64,000 nucleotides of DNA from Halapricum salinum (GTDB taxonomy: Archaea; Halobacteriota; Halobacteria; Halobacteriales; Haloarculaceae): positions 2,534,887 to 2,598,886 of the forward strand of contig NZ_CP031310.1 in assembly GCF_004799665.1 (NCBI RefSeq), read 5' to 3'. This document shows, piece by piece, positions 34,786 through 42,257 of the stretch (its first letter is position 1; every line of letters starts with the position of its first letter). A model generated the notes under the pieces. That model saw only the letters and a list, made by a program, of their open reading frames with translations. It was not told where the DNA came from and did no database searches. A program made the position numbers and the translations under genes.

Positions 34786-37700
34786 TTGGGTGCGGCCGTA
34801 TTCGCCGTACTACTGACAGTATCGATGTTCGCGCCTGCAGTGAGCGCGCAGACGAACACCAGCGACGACACCAGTCTTCAGTCGAATACTGGATCGCAGA
34901 TTGCACAGCAGTCACTCGTGAATACGAGCGACGATCCAGCGATCGTTCTGAAGATTCGGGCTATCGAACGGGTACGAACGCTTGAAGCGAGCGACCCGAT
35001 CAACGACACCCTGGTGTCGACGCTGTATCACTACAGGGGACCGACTCGCGTCAATTCGAGTAGCGTCTTCAGGAGCGATGCGCAAGCACTACGCGACCTC
35101 CGACGGTATGTTTCTGATCCTGACTCCGCTGCGAATGCAACCAGAGCAGGCGTTCTACTGGCTGGTGCTGATAATAAGACTGCCTACCGTGCAGTCCGAG
35201 ATGCAGAGCAGGCGCTTGCGTTTGCGCGCGACCGAATCGATCACCGGGGAACACTCAGGAGTTCCCAGGCGCATCTGGACAATGCCCGACGCGCGTACCA
35301 ACGTGGCCTCTCGGAACTCGACCGTGCGGGGACGGCCGACGCCGAGCGCGCACTCGATCATCGCGCACAGGCTGTGATTCACTTCCGACAGGCGTGGACG
35401 CAGTCCCAGCAGGTTCTGGACCGACTCGACGGCTCTCTCTCGCCGGAGGTTACGATCACGAATCGCGCTGATCCTGTTCGAAACGGCTCTGCCAACCGGA
35501 CTGTCAGTGCGCTCGTTCGATCAGTTCGTCCGGAGACGATCGAAACTGCGACTGTGTTCGTCGACGGGCAGGAACGGACGACGACCAACGTCTCGACACT
35601 CGGGGTCGGCCCCGCCGGGAACGCGACCCTGAGTACGACCGTTCGACTTTCCGACCGAACGGCCAACGTGACCGTCGTCGTCCAGTCGGGGGCTGCTACG
35701 AGTAGTAACGAACCGCATAGTGACGACAGACGCGGCGGTCCGCCGTCGCATGCTAGGTCCGGCGGGAACGGAAACGGCGGCCCGCCTGCACACGCTGGTC
35801 AAAGCGACGAGAAGGTCGGTGAAACCGGGCACGCGACGCTGCTCCTCGATGGCGATGGTCTCAACGACACGTACGAACGGGAGATACTCGGGACTGATCC
35901 GCTCGCCCCTGACAGCGATGCCTCAGTCACCGACGCCGACGAGAGTGACGACGGCGTGATCGACGGCGCAGAAGACTTCGACGGTGACGCTCTCCAGACG
36001 GTTCGAGAACTCGAACTCGGGACAGACCCGCTGGAGGCAGACACCGACGGAGATGGCCTTAACGACGGATTCGAACTGCACCTCACGGAGACGGACCCGC
36101 TCGATCCTGATACAGATGGGGACGGCCTCGACGATGGCAGCGAAGACCTCGACGACGACGGATTGACCAATGCTGAAGAAAGCGACGCCGGAACCGTACC
36201 CCAGCTGGCCGACGCCGACCAGGACGGACTGACCGACGCGCAGGAACTCGACAACGAGACGGATCCGTTCGAGTCTGATACCGACGGCGACGGGCTTGAC
36301 GACGGCGTGGAGATAGCGGCGCCGTACAATACTGAGCCGACCGATCCCGACACCGACGACGATGGCGTCCTCGACGGAAACGAAACCTACACGTCGAGTG
36401 TCGAAAACGAGTCGCTGGGCGTCAGCGTCGAAGTGACCGGTCAGGGTGATGCTGTCGCGACTACCACTATCGAGAAGCCGACACACGCCCGATTTGCCGA
36501 GGAGAGCCCGTTGGCTCGGAACGTCTCCGTCGCGGAAGGAACCTTCGCAAACTTCGAGACGGAGGGTGAGATCGACAGCGCGACACTCACGTTCGAGTAC
36601 AACGAGAGTCAGATCTCGACCAACGAGTCAGCACTTTCGGTGTATCGCTTCAACGAGACGCTCCAGCGCTACGAGAAACTCCCGTCGGCGGTCGATCCCG
36701 ACGCCGACACGATCAGCGCGAACACGAGCCACTTCTCGACCTATACCGTGCTGGACGAAGGGGCGTACCAGGCGTTTCTCACCCGAATGCGGGAGGCCGT
36801 CGTCACGGGTGAGACGTCCGTTATCTACCAGGAAGACTTCGAGGGAATGTCGCTGGACGATTCGGCGTGGACCTGTCGGAACGATCCGCGCGGTGGCCCG
36901 TACGGAGACACCCCGGCGAAGGGATTCTGTGACGTAGAGGACGGGTGGGCTACCGTGCAGGAAGAGACCAACCGAATGCGCTATCTCAATCGGACCGTGA
37001 CGCTGGACGTCCCCGAGGACTCGAACGTGCTGGTCACGACGCACGTCAAAGCCCAGATCAACGCCGAGTGGTCCGGGGCGGCGATGAAGCTGGTCGTCGA
37101 AAACGGCAGCGAGTCGCGGACGGTCGCAGCACTCAAGAATGACTGGTCGGGCCAGACCCGTACGATCGACACCGTGACGACCGCCGACGTGAGCGATTTC
37201 GCTGGCGAGACGGTCAACATCTCGTTGCAGGCCGACGGCCGCTGGACCTACCAGCGTCAGAACACGACCTCGTGGATCTCGGTCAACAATATTACGATCA
37301 CTGGTGGGCAGTTGGAAGACGCCGACGGTGACGGGATTCCCGATCTGCAGGAGCAGCACCTGCCGTTGCGGAACTATGGTGTGGTGTCTACGAGTACCGC
37401 GACCGAGTCCGATGGATCAAACCCAGGATTCGACACAGATGGAGACGGTCTTCCTGATGGTGTCGAAGTTATCAATACGACGAAGGTGATTGCGCCAGAT
37501 GCTACTCAGAGAACTGTTATTGACGCCGGAGTGGTTCGGACATCTGAGTACGAGTGGGTAGATCCATCGACGTATGTCAATGAGGGCGTCTTGGTCGACT
37601 CAAGCGATGGATTTTACGGATATCCATGGCTCTCAGACCCGACGGAAGCAGACACCGATGGAGATGGTCTCGAAGACGATACTGAACTATACGGCTGGGG

Positions 37701-39603
37701 AGTGTCTGTGACGACAACGACGAATTCAGAGGGTGAGACGGTCCCGTATCGATGGGCCTCACCAGATGAGACTCCTGATGAGACAGTCCGGTTCACGTCT
37801 GATCCGAAGGAATATAACAGCGACGACGATGGCGTCGATGATGCTGAGGAAAAGCGACTGAAGACTGATCCGGCGAGTGAGCAGACGTATTACGTGACTG
37901 CTGAACACGAGGAGCTGTTGCGGAACTCGTTCTCGGCGAATCTCTCGTTCGAAGACCCGTTCAGAACTCTTAGCTCCGCATATACGATGGATCAAATGGG
38001 TCTCCTCCGGGACGATCTCGAATTCCAGCCCTGGGACCCGGCTCTCGATGACGGCACGGACGACTTCGATCTCAAGATCGACCAGTCACATGATGGACTT
38101 GGCCAGTACTACGTTCTGAAAATAGCTGGTCGTGACCGAACGGACTACTGGCTCTCGAACGAGCAGGAATTACAGAGTTGCCAGGGGTGCTCTCCGTACG
38201 CTCGATATTACGAGGAAGTCAGCACTGGTCCGTGGCTGGCCGATAGTGACGGTGATGGTCTGACTGACGGCCAGGAGATGAGTGGTGTCGACATTATAGT
38301 GGATGGTTCGAGCCGGGTGTATTCTACGAATCCGAATTTGAGAGACACAGATCAAGATAGACTGGGAGATTTAGCGGAATATCGGTTTGGTGGTAATCCT
38401 GTGGATCGGAATCCCGATGGCGATCAGTTCGGAGACTTTGCAGATCCGCAGCCTCGAACTGAGAATACTTTCCCGTCAATAAATGTAACTTTCAACCCAA
38501 CATTATTCGGGGGAAGTAGGGGTGTTACTGCTACCGATGAGTCGGGGATCCACCGTCTAATACTCACATATGAAGTGAAATCAAAACAGGGTGAATGGGG
38601 AGAAGTCCAATACTCTGGACGAGAAGTGTCTGAGAATAAACGGAGCATAACTGGAGTCTCTATACCCTCCGACGCTAGAAATATTACAGCTACAGCTGTA
38701 GATGAAAATGGTAACTCCCTCTCGATAGGACTCAAATTCGAAGACTCCAGTGGCGAAGTGACGGGGATCGGAATGAATGCTGCTGGACTCACACCGTTCG
38801 TGCCTGTTGCTTCAGCGGAACCAACCCCCGCAGGGGAGGTAATCTTGGGTATCCTCATCACGGGTGCAGTCACTATCGATATCGGTCAACGAGTATACTC
38901 TGTCATAACTTCTGACGGGACGACGCGGACCTACGAAGCTCCACGATACGCAACTCCAGTACAGGAGAGCTACAATTCCGGTGAGATTCTGCTCACGGAA
39001 GGCCACCTTGAGACGAACGGCGGATTCACGCGGGGCTACGGCTGGGAATATATCTCAGCGACGACGGAACTCACTCAGAGTGAGGTCAGTACGATCGTCA
39101 ACAACGGCCGGACGATCGATCGGCAGGGACCGGTGGATTACATCATCGGCAATATCGGTGACAAGACGGTCGTGCTGACGGTGATCGGCAGCACGCTGAT
39201 GGCGGCGTCAACGGATGGATTCACTAACGATCCGTGTAATCAAGCTGAGACAGTTGATCTTGAATACGAAGAAGATCACTACACACGTAATCCCGAAAAC
39301 ACTCCTGAGAAACCATATGATGACCGGTCAACTGTGAAAAAGTTACTTGACGATGGGAGTGAAGCGGCTCTTGAAACGGCTAATGGGAAACGGTATTATA
39401 TCAAGAAAGTTGGTCCAAACCAGTGGACAGTAATCGTTCTTCTGCCAGTCGTAGAAGAGATATCAGGAAAGATGGTAAATAATTTTGCGAAGCGATTTGT
39501 TAAAACGTTCCTCACTGATGTTGATGATGGGGAACAATTCTTTGACTCTAAAGACGAAGCTAAAGACGCAATTGATGAACACGTAACAGAAATTAATTGT
39601 TGA
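34786..39603 (+). CDS. Giant secreted TSP3-repeat protein with variable C-terminal tip; candidate polymorphic toxin
   Basis: This 1605-residue protein begins with a hydrophobic signal-like segment (AAVFAVLLTVSMFAPAVSAQ) and no ATG; TTG at 34786 is the apparent start, and an upstream in-frame ATG is cut off by TGA. TSP3-like Ca-binding repeats (DTDGDGLDDG type) occur at about residues 354-540, 844-1010 and 1151-1200. A LamG-like part (about 690-840) and an Ig-like part (about 1230-1340) lie between and after. A hydrophobic pre-tip segment at 1438-1473 (YIIGNIGDKTVVLTVIG) leads to a 132-residue tip ending in Cys. GC content falls from about 37380 onward. The next gene starts 2 bp after the stop and looks like an immunity gene. 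A toxin delivered or released at the surface is the inference; an adhesin is the alternative. Confidence 0.75.
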   Translation: MGAAVFAVLLTVSMFAPAVSAQTNTSDDTSLQSNTGSQIAQQSLVNTSDDPAIVLKIRAIERVRTLEASDPINDTLVSTLYHYRGPTRVNSSSVFRSDAQALRDLRRYVSDPDSAANATRAGVLLAGADNKTAYRAVRDAEQALAFARDRIDHRGTLRSSQAHLDNARRAYQRGLSELDRAGTADAERALDHRAQAVIHFRQAWTQSQQVLDRLDGSLSPEVTITNRADPVRNGSANRTVSALVRSVRPETIETATVFVDGQERTTTNVSTLGVGPAGNATLSTTVRLSDRTANVTVVVQSGAATSSNEPHSDDRRGGPPSHARSGGNGNGGPPAHAGQSDEKVGETGHATLLLDGDGLNDTYEREILGTDPLAPDSDASVTDADESDDGVIDGAEDFDGDALQTVRELELGTDPLEADTDGDGLNDGFELHLTETDPLDPDTDGDGLDDGSEDLDDDGLTNAEESDAGTVPQLADADQDGLTDAQELDNETDPFESDTDGDGLDDGVEIAAPYNTEPTDPDTDDDGVLDGNETYTSSVENESLGVSVEVTGQGDAVATTTIEKPTHARFAEESPLARNVSVAEGTFANFETEGEIDSATLTFEYNESQISTNESALSVYRFNETLQRYEKLPSAVDPDADTISANTSHFSTYTVLDEGAYQAFLTRMREAVVTGETSVIYQEDFEGMSLDDSAWTCRNDPRGGPYGDTPAKGFCDVEDGWATVQEETNRMRYLNRTVTLDVPEDSNVLVTTHVKAQINAEWSGAAMKLVVENGSESRTVAALKNDWSGQTRTIDTVTTADVSDFAGETVNISLQADGRWTYQRQNTTSWISVNNITITGGQLEDADGDGIPDLQEQHLPLRNYGVVSTSTATESDGSNPGFDTDGDGLPDGVEVINTTKVIAPDATQRTVIDAGVVRTSEYEWVDPSTYVNEGVLVDSSDGFYGYPWLSDPTEADTDGDGLEDDTELYGWGVSVTTTTNSEGETVPYRWASPDETPDETVRFTSDPKEYNSDDDGVDDAEEKRLKTDPASEQTYYVTAEHEELLRNSFSANLSFEDPFRTLSSAYTMDQMGLLRDDLEFQPWDPALDDGTDDFDLKIDQSHDGLGQYYVLKIAGRDRTDYWLSNEQELQSCQGCSPYARYYEEVSTGPWLADSDGDGLTDGQEMSGVDIIVDGSSRVYSTNPNLRDTDQDRLGDLAEYRFGGNPVDRNPDGDQFGDFADPQPRTENTFPSINVTFNPTLFGGSRGVTATDESGIHRLILTYEVKSKQGEWGEVQYSGREVSENKRSITGVSIPSDARNITATAVDENGNSLSIGLKFEDSSGEVTGIGMNAAGLTPFVPVASAEPTPAGEVILGILITGAVTIDIGQRVYSVITSDGTTRTYEAPRYATPVQESYNSGEILLTEGHLETNGGFTRGYGWEYISATTELTQSEVSTIVNNGRTIDRQGPVDYIIGNIGDKTVVLTVIGSTLMAASTDGFTNDPCNQAETVDLEYEEDHYTRNPENTPEKPYDDRSTVKKLLDDGSEAALETANGKRYYIKKVGPNQWTVIVLLPVVEEISGKMVNNFAKRFVKTFLTDVDDGEQFFDSKDEAKDAIDEHVTEINC
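39096..39206 (+). repeat. 111-bp pre-tip repeat, copy 1 (inside the giant protein gene)
   Basis: This segment encodes the end of the pre-tip region (VNNGRTIDRQGPVDYIIG onward). It is repeated at 40248-40358 with only two mismatches, both in the CAGGGACCGG part. Sequence similarity stops sharply at both ends, where the two coding contexts diverge. Confidence 0.95.
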
Positions 39604-39605
39604 CA

Positions 39606-40232
39606 ATGACTCGAAAATCTGGCAAACACAAGGAAAACAGAGCCAAGGAATATCATAAAAACGGGCAGTTCGAAAATGCTGCAACGTCATATACCCAAGC
39701 TGCATATGAGTTCCTTGGTGAAAATGGCCTTACGCATTCGGTGTCAGCAGCTAGCGGTCTCAGGAATCTCCTTGTCGGAGCTGCCTGTTTTCGATTCCAA
39801 AAGTCAACCGAACAGTGTACTAATCATTGCTGGCAAGGAGTTTATATGACCGAGGCGATCGCTAAGGAGGCTATGGATCTCCCGCAGGAAGAACATAGCT
39901 ACGATCAGTCGGTCCGCGGCATCTGGTTTGAGTTTGAAGGTGATTTTCGCACAGTTGGGGGTTTACCTGGTGCTGGGTCTGCTTATGATCAAGCAAGGTC
40001 TGTATATTGCGATGCTGGCAATCCTGACACAGCGTCATTTGAGCAGTATCATCTGGCAGTGTCTGCTTTCACAAAAATTGTTTTTCGAGAGACTGATACT
40101 GCTGCTGACGAATTGAATACTGTTCTCAGACCCGGCCACAAACTGACTGACTGGATAGATTTCAAGGAACGGTATCTCTCAGATGCCCTCTCTGAACTAT
40201 ATAGTCAAGAAAACTGGAACTATAAATTCTAG
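39606..40232 (+). CDS. TPR-like protein, candidate immunity protein 1
   Basis: The 208-residue soluble protein is helical in appearance and has no signal or membrane segment. Its N-terminal region (AKEYHKNGQFENAATSYTQA, ending in AAYEF) resembles a tetratricopeptide helix pair. It starts 2 bp after the stop of the giant secreted protein, the usual toxin-immunity spacing. A clear paralogue (40772-41416) follows the orphan tip in the same geometry; shared blocks include RGIWFEFEGDFRTV against RGAWHEFIGDLRTV and a C-terminal QENW against QGSW. Immunity by binding the tip is an inference from context. A chaperone for the tip is an alternative. Confidence 0.7.
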   Translation: MTRKSGKHKENRAKEYHKNGQFENAATSYTQAAYEFLGENGLTHSVSAASGLRNLLVGAACFRFQKSTEQCTNHCWQGVYMTEAIAKEAMDLPQEEHSYDQSVRGIWFEFEGDFRTVGGLPGAGSAYDQARSVYCDAGNPDTASFEQYHLAVSAFTKIVFRETDTAADELNTVLRPGHKLTDWIDFKERYLSDALSELYSQENWNYKF

Positions 40233-40770
40233 AGCAACGACAAATTCCGTCAACAACGGCCGGACGATCGATCGGCAGGGGCCCGTGGATTACATCATCG
40301 GCAATATCGGTGACAAGACGGTCGTGCTGACGGTGATCGGCAGCACGCTGATGGCGGCAGAAGAATTTTCCCGCCCAGTCGAACATGATGCGTCTGAATC
40401 AAATTGTAACGGCGAGGATTTCGTTGTAGAGACTGAGAACAAGCGAAATTCTGGCCCTGACAATCCGGAGCATACGCTCCGAGATGAGAAACCGATTAAC
40501 AGCTACGAGAAACTCAAAGAGATCATTAAAAACCCAGATCGAATACTCGACTTCGGAAACCGTAGATATCTACTAAAACGATTCGAAGGCGGAAAGACTG
40601 CGGTTATTAAACTCCATAAGAATCTTGATCCGACGCTTTCGGATGTCGTCTTTGAGCTCATCACCCAGTTAACTGACAGCAACAGACTATACGATTCAAT
40701 GGATGATGCTGTAGATGATATGGAAGAGGATATTGAAGATGACGATCCAACAAGGGATATCGACTGCTAA
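40183..40770 (+). CDS. Headless (orphan) toxin-tip cassette
   Basis: The frame encodes 195 residues, but the first 22 (from an ATG inside the preceding gene) have no relatives here. Real homology begins at residue 23 with VNNGRTIDRQGPVDYIIG, identical to the giant protein's pre-tip segment. A different 135-residue tip follows. It shares with tip 1 a CN near its start, a central basic stretch (NRRYLLKRF against GKRYYIKKV) and a terminal Cys after an acidic run. There is no signal peptide or evident promoter, so it is probably silent until joined to the large gene by recombination, like orphan CdiA-CT modules in bacteria. Confidence 0.65.
   Translation: MPSLNYIVKKTGTINSRATTNSVNNGRTIDRQGPVDYIIGNIGDKTVVLTVIGSTLMAAEEFSRPVEHDASESNCNGEDFVVETENKRNSGPDNPEHTLRDEKPINSYEKLKEIIKNPDRILDFGNRRYLLKRFEGGKTAVIKLHKNLDPTLSDVVFELITQLTDSNRLYDSMDDAVDDMEEDIEDDDPTRDIDC
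40248..40358 (+). repeat. 111-bp pre-tip repeat, copy 2 (head of the orphan tip)
   Basis: 109 of 111 bases match 39096-39206 in the same orientation, 1152 bp downstream. Recombination between the copies would delete tip 1 plus its neighbour gene and fuse tip 2 in frame to the large protein. Confidence 0.95.
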
Positions 40771-40771
40771 A

Positions 40772-41416
40772 ATGAAAGAAAAAGCAAGAAACCTCTCAAA
40801 GAAAGCAGAGGAATTACGTCAATCCGATCGGCTCCAGGCTGCTGGAAACTACTACACAGCTTCAGCTCATGAATATGCCGGAGTCGTGACTGAGCATACA
40901 TTCCCTGGTGCTGATAAAACGGTGTCCGCTCTTGGAGAGTTACTCAACGCCGCCACCTGTTATCGTCTCGTTGGCGACACGTACCGAGTGAATAACAGGT
41001 GTGAACTAGGTACTCTACTGGCTGAAGATTACCTCAATTACATTGATTCCGGAGAGTGGGACGAAAACTCATTTGTTCCGTTCCGTCGAGGTGCATGGCA
41101 CGAATTTATCGGCGATCTTCGAACCGTTGCAGAGAAGGAAGAAGCAAGCAACGCATACGAGAAGGCGATTGACATCTATATTTCTGCTGGTGACTGGGAA
41201 GTCGTTTACGGAGAGAAAGAACACCTTCGGATAGCGTCGTATCTTAGAAGTGTCCGGAGGGGGCTCGGACACGATATCTCTGAGGATGCACCCGAGATGC
41301 AGGGTTCCGGGACAACCTTCTCAGAATGGGTTTGGTACAAACAAGAGAACTTGCCAAAATACCTATCCCAGCTAGAAGCTCAGGGATCCTGGCCGACACA
41401 AATCGATCAGTCATAA
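40772..41416 (+). CDS. TPR-like protein, candidate immunity protein 2 (paralogue)
   Basis: The 214-residue soluble protein starts one base after the orphan tip stop. It aligns along its length with the gene at 39606: KKAEELRQSDRLQAAGNYYT, a central Cys (AATCYRL against GAACFRF), the RGAWHEFIGDLRTV block, YEKAIDIYISAGD, EKEHLRIA, and an ending with Q(E/G)xW. Divergence between the two matches divergence between the two tips, as expected for specific toxin-immunity pairs. It has no promoter that I can see, although read-through from the upstream genes is possible. Confidence 0.7.
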   Translation: MKEKARNLSKKAEELRQSDRLQAAGNYYTASAHEYAGVVTEHTFPGADKTVSALGELLNAATCYRLVGDTYRVNNRCELGTLLAEDYLNYIDSGEWDENSFVPFRRGAWHEFIGDLRTVAEKEEASNAYEKAIDIYISAGDWEVVYGEKEHLRIASYLRSVRRGLGHDISEDAPEMQGSGTTFSEWVWYKQENLPKYLSQLEAQGSWPTQIDQS

Positions 41417-41422
41417 ATAGAG

Positions 41423-41668
41423 ATGCACGAACTGGGCCACTCGTTCCATATCGGGGAGGCCGACGACGACGGGCCGTTGCCGTTCGGGGAAGTGTATCGT
41501 GGCAGTAGAGATGATGACACTGTGGAAAGAGTGATAGTTCGCGGTGATCCGACGGAAACGTGGAGTATAATGCGCAAAGGCTGGAGGCCTCAGTCGCTCA
41601 TATACTATAATTCAGCTGCTTACCACGTGTTCAGCCTGCAGGAACTATCTACAATTCAGCTTCCGTAA
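41423..41668 (+). pseudogene. C-terminal metallopeptidase shard (HExxHxxG), possible third orphan tip
   Basis: The frame opens right after the previous stop and encodes MHELGHSFHIGEADDDG, a zinc-metallopeptidase motif (HExxHxxxGxxD-like), then about 60 residues including WSIMRKGW, a Met-turn-like segment. The catalytic core upstream of the helix is missing, so it cannot be a complete enzyme alone. The first 25 bp (GAGATGCACGAACTGGGCCA onward) recur at 42171. It is likely the 3' end of a former tip or of a metzincin-like gene, left by recombination. Confidence 0.6.
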
Positions 41669-41671
41669 ACG

Positions 41672-42151
41672 ATGAAACAGCAACTCTACCTCGGCCTGGT
41701 CGCTATCGTGATCGTTACTTCGGGGTGTCAGTGGTACACCTCAACTTCGACACAGGGAACGTCGATTGAATTTGAAGGGTCGTTCAACGTATCCGAGGGG
41801 GATTTCACGATAGAAGGTCAGATCGTCAATTATGCACGAGAAGGGGAACAGCACTCTTTTGAGGACCTCAGGGTGTATCTCTATAGCGAGAATGAGACTG
41901 TCCTCAATTCAACTCGTTTTGACCGACTCGAAACGAGATCCCCTCGGTTTTCGCTTTCAGCCAGTAAACTACCCGAACATATAATCATCTATTCTGATGG
42001 GTTCTGGCAGATTGATGAATTCAAAGTCGAATATTATTCCCATACTGAAATGGAGAGCAGCATACCATACGACCCGGATTTTGCCACCTCGAAAGATGAG
42101 TTACCCGTGATCCCCGACGCTGAAATAAACACGACAACAGGAAGTCCATAG
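41672..42151 (+). CDS. Small lipoprotein following the metallopeptidase shard
   Basis: The 159-residue protein begins with a short Sec-type signal and a lipobox (VIVTSGCQW, Cys at about residue 19). A beta-rich domain of unknown family follows. It starts 3 bp after the metallopeptidase shard, the same order as tip followed by small gene in the two preceding modules. A surface-anchored immunity protein against an extracellular peptidase tip is a reasonable inference, but it could be an ordinary lipoprotein. Base composition is AT-richer than the chromosome around it. Confidence 0.65.
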   Translation: MKQQLYLGLVAIVIVTSGCQWYTSTSTQGTSIEFEGSFNVSEGDFTIEGQIVNYAREGEQHSFEDLRVYLYSENETVLNSTRFDRLETRSPRFSLSASKLPEHIIIYSDGFWQIDEFKVEYYSHTEMESSIPYDPDFATSKDELPVIPDAEINTTTGSP

Positions 42152-42152
42152 C

Positions 42153-42233
42153 ATGACACTGGCCGCAACCGAGATGCACGAACTGGGCCACTCGTCACAC
42201 CACATCGCAGTCCTGCCCTCGCTACCTATTTGA
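42153..42233 (+). pseudogene. Second metallopeptidase remnant (27 codons)
   Basis: The frame reads MTLAATEMHELGHS and then diverges to a quick stop. It shares 25 bp with 41420-41444 and also keeps the upstream codons TLAATE, which the first shard has lost. It therefore preserves the region just before the zinc helix of the ancestral gene. It ends at the TATA box of the next gene and marks the right edge of the scrambled locus. Confidence 0.6.
42225..42233 (+). promoter_or_regulatory. TATA-like box of the SLC13 transporter gene
   Basis: CCTATTTGA is centred about 29 bp before the GTG at 42258, supporting a leaderless GTG start. Confidence 0.5.
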
Positions 42234-42257
42234 ACCCGGCGCCACTCCACCCCGTCA

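Noticed and set aside
41423-41668. A complete, active metallopeptidase
   Set aside because: The zinc helix is at the very N-terminus; the fold upstream of it, needed for activity, is missing.
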